64,000 nucleotides of DNA from Agelaius tricolor. Its lineage: Eukaryota; Chordata; Aves; Passeriformes; Icteridae. The stretch lies in the NCBI GenBank assembly GCA_023055355.1, contig JALJCS010000022.1, positions 8,603,001-8,667,000 on the forward strand, in the 5' to 3' direction. The notes under the pieces were generated by a model. It was given only the letters and a program-made list of their open reading frames with translations, did not search any database and was not told where the DNA came from. Shown in pieces: positions 35,301 to 48,071 of the stretch (position 1 is its first letter; each line of letters opens with the position of its first letter). A program made the position numbers and the translations under genes.

Positions 35301-38300
35301 GCTCACTTACATAAATACAGAGCAAAGGATAATCTTTTGTTTCCCCTTTATTAGGCAAACCACCTCCCATCCCTGAAGGTCAGCCCCGGGGATGCACACA
35401 CTGTCATTACACCTGTAATTAAAAACCTTCCTGCAGCACATGTGGCCCAGGGACCACTGTGCACCCAGCCCTGAGCAGCTGAGCACAGACCCTCCATGCC
35501 CATCCCACCCAGGACTTGGATTTTCCCAGGATTTGGAAACAGGAAGCCACAATTTTGATTTCTTACAGAGCCCAGAGATGATTTAGCTCAGGAGGGGCTT
35601 TGGTCAATGTGCCTCAAAGGTGATTCCTGACATTTGCAGATCACTGTGGCTTCTTTAAAGTAACAATCAGAGAAGCAAGTGTGACAATGAGGCACTGAAG
35701 GGCCCTGTAGATGAAACAGCAGCAGGTGTGGATGTGAGACCTCAGCCAGAGCCACTGGGCTACTGCACTGCTCTGCTCAGAGTCCTTCTCTCAGCTTGGA
35801 CCTTCAGATGCCAGGAGATTCTCCCAGGATGAGCAGCTGTGCTGGCAAGAGGACCTGGCAAGTTATAAACTTATCAGTCCAAGTTCAGAGAGTTTGCAGC
35901 ACATTTGCAGAAACTCTTTGCTAAACAGAGCAGATGAAATATCACACTAAAATTTTTCTTGTTTCCTTTTACCCAAGGAAATCCCCAATTCATCAGCAGG
36001 GGCAGAATGTGACACCACAAATTTCCACCTGAACTTTTGTCACCTGTGATGTGAGAGTTCAGACCCTTAGGTCTGCCCAGCAATTCCTATATTGGAGAAG
36101 CTTTTCCACATAAATGGGAAGCTGCACAGCAGGAACTGCCTGTGCTCCCAGCAGAGAGAGGTCAGCACCACATTCCCACAGCACTGGGGTCCTGCTCATT
36201 GCAGTGCTCACAATAAGCTGCCAAGGAGGTGAACAGTGAAACATGAAGTTCATGTGCCATCATCACCCAGGGAAGTGCAGAGCATTGGCTACAAAGAGCT
36301 ACAGGAGCTCATTTCACTCAGCAAGGAGGTGAGACCTCCAAACACATCTGATTGCAGTGACTTACAAGGAGAGGCACTGGGAAAATGTGATCCTAATTCT
36401 GCTTTCACAAGGAGGAGCTGCTGCTACCCACAAATGGCATCCTGGCACTGTAACAGCTGCAAGAAGGGTTTGCTTGATATACAGCAGCTAGTAAGAAAAG
36501 GCAAATTCAATGCTGGGAACTATTAAGAAAGAAATAATAAAACATAATTATGCCAGAGCGTGAACAAACTGAAGATGCAGTTTTTCATTCCATGTCACAT
36601 TCCCAGAGGGAAACAAGTATGGCAGGATTTCACTTCATGGGTGTCTCTCCCCTGCCTATCTGTAACTATGGCACTCTCTGAAGCAGATCAGAGGCATAGC
36701 TGGCAAGCACATTTCACTTGAATATGTATTCAGAAGTTGTAACTGAGGGAACAAATAGGATAATGAGATTATTTCCAAAACAAGTGGATAATCACCAGGT
36801 ATGACGCATCTCTGCATTTTAAGGGCAATGATTATTTTACAGCTTGGATGGAATTCTGCCTCAGATCCATTCCAACAGACATCCAAACTGTGTACCTGAA
36901 ACAACTGAGGCTGCCTAAGCAACTGGGAACAGCAGGTGCCTGCTCAATAAAGACTTAATACAGAAGCAATTAAGAAAAAGAACCAAGCAGGCCTGTTTTC
37001 CTTCAGCTCTTGCACAGGTAGGACTGATCCTGGCTGCCAAGCTCTGCTTCCAGCTCCTTCCACGAGGTGGGTTCAAGTACCAGCAGCCCATGGCCAGTAA
37101 CTGAGACCTCAAACCAGCAATCTGGGAGCACATCCATTTACTGATGGGTGGTACCTGCTGGAGAAGCCTTTTTTTTTTAACATTGACCACACAGGGAATA
37201 GATAATTATTATATAGAGTCAGGAATAGATAATTATTAGATTTCAAGCCCTGACCTGTTTCAAACTGAGTGTCACTGCTCAGCCACTCCTGCCACAGGAA
37301 CAGGCAGCTGCAGAGCTAGGAGGTGAGCTTACAGTCCATCAGCTCTCCCACAGTGACTGTGTAGAGGCATTTGGGGTGTTTGCTGGCAGTGCAATTCACT
37401 CCATGGTCACTGGATGTTCCCACAGGACAGCAGTGTCACACTCACCCAGGGATCACCTCAGCAGAGCCCTCAGACCTATCCCCGAATTGAACAGGAGCTC
37501 TCATCCTGGCAATGCACCTCATGCTTAGGGCAGCATCTCCCAACCACCCTGAGATATTAATTACTGAACTGATCTCTGTACAAAGCCATCCAGTCTTTGA
37601 TAAACGGCCAGTGGTGCAAACCATGGGTAATAACAAATAAATTATCCACTGCTCTGTAACAGAGACCCAGGTCATCACTGAAACTGGAACAGCTCCTCGT
37701 AAGGAACACTAATTGAAAAACAATACTAATGAGGCAATAAGTGCCATTACTAAATCCACTCTGTTGCCATCGTTAGGCAAGTCAACATTCCTGTTCTGTG
37801 CTAATTAGGTCAGATAGCAGAAGCTCAGAAAGATGAACATTAACCAAGTGTATCTGGAGCATTCCAGAGACAGCCAGAAGGGAATTCTGAGTACTCATTG
37901 CCTATGGAATTTTGGAATCCCCTTAGCAAGTCATTCCAGCTAGATCAAGATACATTGGTTTAATCCTTCCCCTCACTCTCTCTAGCAAAGCACAAAGCAT
38001 TCCATCAAGGAGTTTTCAGCTGAGGCCAAATCAGCAAGTTTGCCCTGTTTTGCTCATGCAGTAAATGCTGATTTTCTGTCCTTCCTGATGGACAGGGGAC
38101 AACTTCCCCTCACAGGTGACTCTGGGCCCCATTTCAAGCCACTCTATTTCAGTGCTACAAGGGTGAAAGTTAGATTCTCCAGCCTTTTTAATAGGCACTA
38201 GGGACATTAAAGTATCTTGTTAGGCCAGTATCACACTGACTTGTGCTAAATTTACAAAGTAAATTCCTGTGGCTTATAACTACTGGAATGACACCTGCCA

Positions 38301-38559
38301 GAATAAGTCCGCACCTGGTTCATGCCTGCCATGATTACCCATACCTGAAGTTTGTAAGCAACCAAAAATATCCTCGTTTATCCCAGATGAAATCCAGGAT
38401 GGTTGCTGTCAACTGACCCAAAAGGCCCACACTGTGAGCTGCACTAAGTGCCCTCTGGGCACCTTGTGCATGTCAAGGCTTCACTTCACACAAAAATAAA
38501 AAACACAACAAAACCGAAATTCTTTGTTTTCTCTCTGCTGGAGCTGGGTTGATGACAGG
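35301..38559. other. Intergenic DNA downstream of CACUL1
   Basis: No exon or RNA gene recognised. A 16-bp duplication ('gaatagataattatta') occurs near 37197 and 37223. The stretch 37690-37820 is AT-rich with homeodomain-like motifs and could be a conserved element. Confidence 0.45.
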
Positions 38560-38581
38560 AGTCAAATTCAAGTGGTTGTTT

Positions 38582-38587
38582 TTTATT
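38582..38587 (-). terminator. Candidate distal CACUL1 polyadenylation signal
   Basis: AATAAA on the minus strand, with a GT-rich element at 38487-38518 further downstream in transcript orientation. Choice among several AATAAA sites needs transcript data. Confidence 0.5.
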
Positions 38588-41070
38588 CCATAGTTCTACA
38601 CAATACTCCTTTCACTAGGGTTGTCACAGTGTACATGAGAAACATTTTTCAGTCACTCAAAACATGCCCTTTGTAGTTCTTGCGGGTTTTGTTTGGTTTT
38701 TGTAATTTTTAGGAAGTGAATAATCATGTCAGGGACAAATTAAAAGGGATGAGTTTGGCTGATCACATTTCTATCAAATGACAGGAGTCAAAAACTTCAA
38801 TGCATTAATCTGTAAACATTTCCCCAACAACTGCAGGAAGGAGATGCAGCTGAAGAAGAGTTGGGTACTTACTTGGTTAAACCCCCAACCCCATCATTTC
38901 TACCAAAGACCATCTTAACCATGGATCAGCAACTAATGTCAACCATTAGTCAGCATGCTGAATTCAAATATTTCAACTTCTCAAATAAAGAAATGAAATT
39001 AATCTAAAAATATTTTAATGTAGCAAGCTTGGCTATAGAACCAGTGCAACATAAAGAGGACACCCATTGTATAACCAACTTCACTGCTTAACAGAGTAAG
39101 CTACAGATGCAACAGATTCACCACAAGTTATTTGGTTAAATTAAATACTGAAGTTAGAATCATGCTGTTGGTAATTCTGGTTTTACAGTACCAATGCTCA
39201 AGTTGGCTGAGTTAGTTTGACTGTAAGTAAAATGCAAGTTTACAGAGAAACAAAATAATTTATCATAGTATCCTGTATTCTGTTCCATGCTCAGTCACAA
39301 TGATAATGTCTTCAACAGATAAACAACATTTCAGCATTATGTAAATAATGCCAAAACATACAGGAATTGTAATGCCAAATTTACAACATAATACAGTGCT
39401 TAACAAACAGATTCCTCAGGCATGGGGGCAGTGGTGACAATGCTAAACAGGACTAGAAGCATCCAAGCCCTACTCAGTGCATACACAGTGGACCACACTG
39501 ACAGGAATGCTTTACCTTTTGATGGAATTGTCACGCTAGGAGTTCGTGTCCCAAACATAATGCAATGGAAAAGGAATGTTAAACCCTTGCCTCAGACTTG
39601 AAGCAAAAGCACTACATGTTATTTACAAACCTGAAGCAGTAAAACCACTTTAAGACCAGAGAAAAACTGTGACCACTTGACAGAGATGGCAGAGCTTGGT
39701 TACTGTACTGTGTGAACCAGGATGGTAATGAAATTGTAAACAAATTTAACCAAATTAGGTTAATGCATCTATTCTTAACTCAAGAATATTGCCATTTCAG
39801 CAGACAGTGATTTTTAAAGCTAAGGACACTATCAGAGGTTTTATTTTTGTTTAAAGCCAAGACTTTAAAAACCTGGAAGATGGCAAATTATTTTTGTTCC
39901 TTATTAGCCTTCATTAACTTCTCCACAGCACACTTCACAAAATTTTCAAACCCCATGATTTTATCTAATTCTGCTCCAACTTAAGCAGCTGGTAGCAAAG
40001 TTGAAGCAGACATTACCAACACCCAAAAATCCCTTTCAGAGAGGCCTGGTTTACACCACTGGGGATGAGTTCAGGTTGCTGGCATTGCTCTACACTGAAC
40101 ACAAAACACTGAAGCATTAGGTCTTACTTGGAAAAGAAACACTTCCTCAAAATTAAACAGGATTTGCAAATATGCAAAGAAAGAGATAGGAAAATCATAT
40201 TTGAATCTCTCAATCCCAGCAGTGTCAAACTCATTCTCCCTCCCCACCCTCCAACTAAATCACATTGCCAAAGTGGCTGGTGATGGAGTTAAATCCATCA
40301 CCACACTGATGGAGTTAAATCCTCTGACATAAAGCCTGAATACAAAACAAAAAGAAACTTTGTCCCTGCCGCATCTATTTTTTTTTCTTTTTTTCTTGCA
40401 TTTTGTAATGAACCCATACAAGCATGAAAGGAGTTGTGTTGGTATTTTGTCTTGTTTTTTAAAATAGGCGTAAGAGTTGTGCCAGACAAAACTGAACAAA
40501 CTTTTATTTCACTTCAGAAAGATTTTTTTTTTATATCACCAACTTATTTTTCTTTATAACTAAAGGTGATAAAAAATAAATCCATAGTAATGAAAAAAAA
40601 CCCCAAACCCTGTAATCAAACTGCTTTTTCAAGTATGTTTCTCCCCTCATGAAAGAGCTGCATTAGCCATACTGCTGATTAAAACCCACATCACAATGAG
40701 CAGACTCAGCCCCTAGGCCCAGATCCCCTGGAGATGGGCTCAGCTGGATCTCCAGGACACAAAACTGGAGGCAGGAGGCAGATGGGCACATGCACACTTG
40801 ACATCACTCCTGAAATCCCTGATTCTGACTACACCCACTGTCACAGCTCCATCACATCCCCCCAGCAGGAGAAATGGCACAGGAGCCACACAGTGATGTT
40901 GGACAGGTACCGTTGCTCTGCCCAGTGCAAATCTTGTGCTGATGGAGATGCACTTTGCAGAGCTACCAGACTGGAAAGTTTTGCCCACAATGGTCTTACA
41001 GAGCACAAAACAAACCACATCCTCCTATTTTGTTCAGTCTGGAATTCTCATCTTCATCTATTGCAATTAT

Positions 41071-41190
41071 GGAATCACAGAATCACAGAATAGTCTGAGT
41101 TGGAAGGGATGAGGATCATCCAGTCCAACTCCTGAGGCCAAGGAAATATCAGTGAGGGAGATTCTACAAGAGTTGGTCCCTGCATTAAAC
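41071..41190 (-). repeat. CR1 LINE 3' end inside the CACUL1 3' UTR
   Basis: The plus strand shows the reverse-complemented CR1 tail with a duplicated 'aatcacag' motif, followed by 'gttggaagggatgagg' and 'atcatccagtccaactcc'. The LINE is in the same orientation as CACUL1. The match is clear to about 41145 and weaker beyond. Confidence 0.85.
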
Positions 41191-42031
41191 ACTCAATACA
41201 CGTGAAAAATAATTGGGGACAATCTTCCAAGTCACTATTAGTGATGGTGATAGGTTCAACTTTCCTTCCTTCCTCCTCATTCTCACTTCCTATTAATGCA
41301 AGAGAAAAGTGCAACTTTGCAGCATGTTTGTTCACATCAAGTTTTTCCTCAAGAACACATTTTGCAGTAACAAAATATGGTCTATAAAGTCGCAAAGTGC
41401 ACAAGCTGAAGGCACAGAGTACAAACACATAGGAAAACAGATTTCAAAATACCAAGTAACAAAAAAAGAGATAAAAGAAAAATCTGAAATTCAAAACTCC
41501 CTGACAGAAGATACATTTATATGGGACCAACTCTTGAAAGGTGACAGGTTTTAAACTAACAAACAAATACTGCAAAATAATGAAACTTTATTCTTATTAT
41601 TTAAGTAGAAGCTCCAGAAAATAACTTGAAGTTTAAAATCTAATACACTGACATGTTAACTAGTTTTAAGAATGTCCTTAATATTAAGAAAAGAGTGCAA
41701 AAAGGATTCTTCCATTCTAATGCTTTTGGAAGCTGCTGATTTTGGCTGCCCATTCCCACTTTGAAAGGATTGTTTTTCAAGGTGCATTCCTCACAAAGGT
41801 CACAGAAGAGCTTGTTGATAGACCAGACCAAGGAATTTGTCTTTCAAAGTCATTCCAACTGTAGCAGCAACTGACATTTTAATATATAAAGAAGAAAGTC
41901 CAAAACTCTTCTTTGAGGCATAGTTTGTGTCAGAGCTTGAGTATCAGCAGTTGCCAAAGGAGGCTCCAGATATCACCTGTGCTCCTCCAGTGTCTGTTCT
42001 GCTAGGAATAGAAGCTGATCCAGTAAATTCA

Positions 42032-42072
42032 CTATCTGTATCCCCTGGAGCTTGCACAAGCTGATGAGCCAT
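42032..42072 (-). CDS. CACUL1: CACUL1 last coding exon (C-terminus and stop)
   Basis: The exon begins after a 'tataatttcag' acceptor. The single A left by the previous exon plus AT makes Asn, and the frame then reads GSSACASSRGYR followed by TAG (42032-42034). This matches the Ser-rich, Arg-ending C-terminus I recall for CACUL1. An ATG-initiated reading of the same stretch in another frame also exists, but it is not supported because the splice phase from the upstream exon selects this frame. The tail after the cullin-like domain is short, polar and probably disordered. Confidence 0.92.
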
Positions 42073-42515
42073 CTGAAATTATAGAAAAAGTTGAGAAATT
42101 CTCTCACGTTAAACTTCTGCATTACATCCCCTAAAACACAGCAGTGTCTGCAAAACATTCACAGAGAAATGTCCACTCAGTCATTTCAGCCTGCAGTAAG
42201 AGTTCATCATGAAACAGTGACATTTTATGGTAGGGAATAAAGTGAACATACTCAGCTGAAAGCACATGAGGTAACTTGGTGGTAAGAGGGCTATAAAATG
42301 AGCAGAAGTTAACAACAGTACCAGAACAGATTCCATTCCCCAACAGCTCCATACCCAAGCAGTTTGTATTATTTCTTCTATGGGAAGGGTTACATTGCAG
42401 GCAGCTGTTCCATGTGGAGATGCAGCCTCTGACAGCTCTCCCCACCCTGAGAACCCAGAATTCCACCAGGAGCTGTCTGGCCAAGCTGTGAGGGCAGGGC
42501 TGGGTCTGTACTTAC

Positions 42516-42559
42516 TGTAAGTTAACTCTTCTCCGGCTCTCTTGCGTGACTGGTCACCT
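42516..42559 (-). CDS. CACUL1: CACUL1 penultimate coding exon (basic segment)
   Basis: A 44-bp micro-exon with acceptor 'ttctcccacag' and donor 'GTAAGT'. With the AG carried over from the upstream exon it encodes R-GDQSRKRAGEELTY and leaves one base for the next exon. The RKR cluster is a likely nuclear localisation motif, which fits the nuclear role of CACUL1 in CDK2 activation. The intron to the last exon is only 443 bp. The phases on both sides fit exactly, which supports the exon despite its length. Confidence 0.93.
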
Positions 42560-42599
42560 CTGTGGGAGAAGGCAAAGAAAGATGCTTTCAAGATAACCT

Positions 42600-42668
42600 C
42601 AAGTAAAGATTTCCCTGCTCCTCTGGACCTTCAAAGGCCCCTATCAACCCCAAACATCCTGTGATCTT
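42600..42668 (+). repeat. Possible very short CR1 3' relic
   Basis: 'ctatcaaccccaaacatcct' followed by 'gtgat' resembles the plus-oriented CR1 tail region. It is only about 30-60 bp and could be chance. Confidence 0.35.
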
Positions 42669-43156
42669 CAAAACAACAGTGAAACACCTTAGCACAATCA
42701 GCAGCTTCTAGAGAATTAGAAAAAAAATGCAAACATAGTAATACTACTACTCAATTTACTGGAAGTATAAGCTATATTTCATAGATTTAATCAGCTCATC
42801 CTTTTGATACAGACAGTAGGCTTGATCTCAGAGGATAATTTTTTACAAAATGAAGATGAGGAAAAAATGTTCATATGCAGTTGGAGCTTAAAACATGCAT
42901 CAAATTGTTTTCCTCACTTTGAACTCCTCAACCAAACTTTACAGAACTATGTGAAAAAACTCTGCATCTGTCAGTCTGAAAAGATGCTCCTGAATCTTAC
43001 AGACTCTAAGCAAGTTTGAGCTGACAACACTTGCTCTTTAAGCAGAAGATTTTAGCACATAATGGTGTTGATAAGCTGCTGTTCTTCAACTAGAAGCTGA
43101 TGTGCAATTACTGCTGTTGAATACACCTCACTGTGCTGTGTTCCTCATGGTTATTG

Positions 43157-43301
43157 CTTTCAGTCTTACTAATTCTGTAGGTGGCTGATAATAGCTCTGC
43201 TTACAAGTGCATTTCACCAGTTTCACATTGCTTAGAGAACTAAACATGACATTTCTAGTACTAACAGTCTATATCCACAAACCCAACTGGTTTGAAAAAT
43301 G
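43157..43301 (+). repeat. Left arm of a long inverted repeat
   Basis: This arm (145 bp) starts 'ctttcagtcttactaattct'. Its reverse complement occurs at 43428-43566 with roughly 90% identity and one 11-12 bp insertion ('tagtactaaca') in this arm. The match stops sharply at the outer edges. It lies in the CACUL1 intron between the exons at 44669-44807 and 42516-42559. Confidence 0.95.
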
Positions 43302-43427
43302 TTTTTCTTTAGTTACCTGAAAATGAGAGATTTGGCTGTCAACTTCTTTGGCTGGTTCTGGAAGGATGAGACACTGTAGGAAAGGCTGGGAAGGGTAGTA
43401 AGGGACACTGACCATTGCAAGGCAAAA

Positions 43428-43566
43428 TGCATTTCAAAAAACCAGTTGGTTTTGTGGATATAGACTTGAAATGTCACATTTAGTTCTCTAAGCAGTATGA
43501 AACTGGTGAAATGCACTTGTAAGCAGAACTATTATCAGCCACCTACAGAATTAGTAAGACTGAAAG
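43428..43566 (-). repeat. Right arm of a long inverted repeat
   Basis: The reverse complement of 43157-43301, ending with 'cagaattagtaagactgaaag'. The two arms are separated by about 126 bp of unrelated sequence (43302-43427). RNA from either strand could fold into a hairpin of about 140 imperfect base pairs. No transposase or known terminal motif is visible. Confidence 0.95.
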
Positions 43567-44668
43567 TCTGACAACACCAAATTGTTCCCTTTTCTGTTTT
43601 GTTCTGTACATTACATTCTTTTTTCAGCATTACATGCCTACTCAGTTACAGAGTCTCACACTTCTATTTCTTGGGCCAAATGCACTGCTTTTCTCAGCCC
43701 AGGGTCTGATGGTTTTATTATTACGCTTATCTCTCAAAAAATTCTTTTCCTCAACAGCCAGCCTTTACAAGGAAGGAGTCTGCACCACATCATTTGCATT
43801 TGGGTCAATGGTACAGCTCTGCAGCTCAATAATTTACCAAGCTGTGAAGAGAGAGATGACCTTTGAGGGAAACCTTGGGGTATGAAATCAAGAAATACAC
43901 CCAGCACTAAACATACCCACATCTAGGGGATGCTCAGTCTACAGGGCCAGACTCTCAGCATTGCACAGGTTAACAGGAAAAATAAAGACATTTTCTCTTT
44001 ATGAAGAAATGAACCTCTTGGGAATAGAGCACGAGGCTTCCCCAGCCTGATCTTATATTGTGAGAGTACTGCAGAAATGGTGAAAAGTGCTGTGCCTTTG
44101 TCTGGGCAGAAAAATAGAACACCACAGAGCAAAAGGCACTGCCCCAAGGGAACAATTTACACTTGAACATTTTCTGCTGTGTTTTTTTACTGTTTGTTCC
44201 TCCCTCTTTTCCCTCTCCCTGATTCAATACTCAGATGGGAAATGTCTATTTAAAATAAACACCTTGCCTGTATAAATAACTCTGAAAGTGGAGTAAGGAG
44301 CAAAGTGACATTTCCAGAAGCACCATGAATAAAAGAGAGCTTATAGAAAATAAACAGCCAAAGTAAAGGTTGAAGTTGAGCAGAAGCATGACTATGCAGC
44401 AGAAGCACAACCAAAACCCAGGGATGCATGAACTGCAAGCAACCTGATCAAAAAATGTCAAGCCTTACAATTATGTATTTATTAGGTACCATTTGCAGGG
44501 CTGTTAGTGACCAAAAGACATTGAAAACAAGGTCACATTTCAGATATTGAAAATTGTGAAGGTTCTGCATTAACTTTTAAATTATTTTGTCAGTATTTTT
44601 AGGTGTATCCATTGTTATCATTTCAGCACTATCCTGCACAATCACTACTAAAGATTAATAATTATTAC

Positions 44669-44807
44669 CTAGTAAATCCATTCTGAATAAGCTCTCTTTG
44701 AAGTTTCTGGTCTTGAGCAGCATATTCCTGAAGCTCAGATTCCACAGCAGGGGGTAGAATATTTGGGATGAATTTAGAAAATAAAGCTGGTGCCATCTGT
44801 ACCCATT
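44669..44807 (-). CDS. CACUL1: CACUL1 coding exon (end of the cullin-like domain)
   Basis: 139 bp, acceptor 'tctcttcttacag', donor 'GTAATA'. The G left by the upstream exon completes GAA (Glu), and the exon then encodes 45 residues starting [12 protein letters not shown] and ending ELIQNGFT, with AG carried to the next exon. This is helical, Leu/Pro-containing sequence at the C-terminal edge of the cullin-repeat-like region, followed by a charged segment ([13 protein letters not shown]) that probably forms one more helix. The frame is open through the whole exon, and the short chance ORF extending upstream is intronic. Confidence 0.95.
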
Positions 44808-47335
<2,528 letters not shown>

Positions 47336-48029
47336 TTATTTTAATCAAAAAATATATTAATGGTGCTTTTTTTGGCACCTGATGTCCTCACAAAGAAAAC
47401 AATCACATATCTGATTTCAAACTTATTCTCAGAAGTAATAAAACATCGCCTTTAGATAGAAGTATCCTGCTCAAATTATGTATAGTGAAAATGTGTTATA
47501 ACTTCTTTTTCATTCATTGGAGGTAGCAGAGGTTCAGCAAAACCAAGCAGGTGATGGCCTTAAGTATTCAGACACAGAACTGAAGCAAACTCATACCAAG
47601 TGTGTCAAACAACTGAAGATCCACAAATCCTAACTTTACAGCATTTAGAATCCTGCACACAAAACTAAGATGGATTGAAAGTCTATGCACTTGTAGTGCA
47701 AAAACTGTAAAAGTCCAAGAAGAAAAGTTGTTCTTTTAAACACAAGTTAATAACTGCATCTTTCTTTTGAGGGAAAACCTGCCAATAGCACATTCAGTGT
47801 TTATGTTGTGATGTACAGGATTTGTCCTTGGTTGTATTTATATGAGCTTTGTACATACATCTGAATTACAAAAACACAGACACACACAAAAGAAAGAAAT
47901 TAAGAAAGAGTAAACCAACTGCTACATCTTGATTTTTATTTCTCTACCAAGCAGTGGAGCACCTTTCTGTGCCCACCCCAGGAGGTGACTCTTACAATTC
48001 TACCCAAGGGACCTGTCTCTTGGGCCTCC

Positions 48030-48071
48030 ACTGGAGAAGCTCTGCTTTGTAAGCTTCAGAGCATCTCCAGT
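48030..48071. repeat. Small perfect-type hairpin
   Basis: 'actggagaagctctg' and 'cagagcatctccagt' are inverted copies (14 of 15 bases pair) separated by a 12-nt loop. It lies inside the large CACUL1 intron. It is too short for a typical pre-miRNA and has no supporting context. Confidence 0.8.

Larger units (their letters stand above)
38560..42031 (-). other. CACUL1: CACUL1 3' untranslated region (putative extent)
   Basis: The stop codon is at 42032-42034, so everything to the left in the last exon is 3' UTR. The distal end is inferred: on the minus strand AATAAA lies at 38582-38587, followed about 65-95 bp further on by a GT-rich stretch (38487-38518), as expected around a cleavage site. Other AATAAA hexamers at 41587-41592, 40503-40508 and 39840-39845 could give shorter forms. 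The region is AT-rich with no competing gene, and includes a CR1 relic (41071-41190) and a small hairpin (40279-40302). Long 3' UTRs are usual for this kind of regulatory gene. Confidence 0.6.
42560..44668 (-). other. CACUL1 intron containing the foldback
   Basis: 2109-bp intron with GT-AG ends on the minus strand. Apart from the inverted repeat and a possible CR1 relic, nothing else was recognised. The short ORFs here are not supported. Confidence 0.85.
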
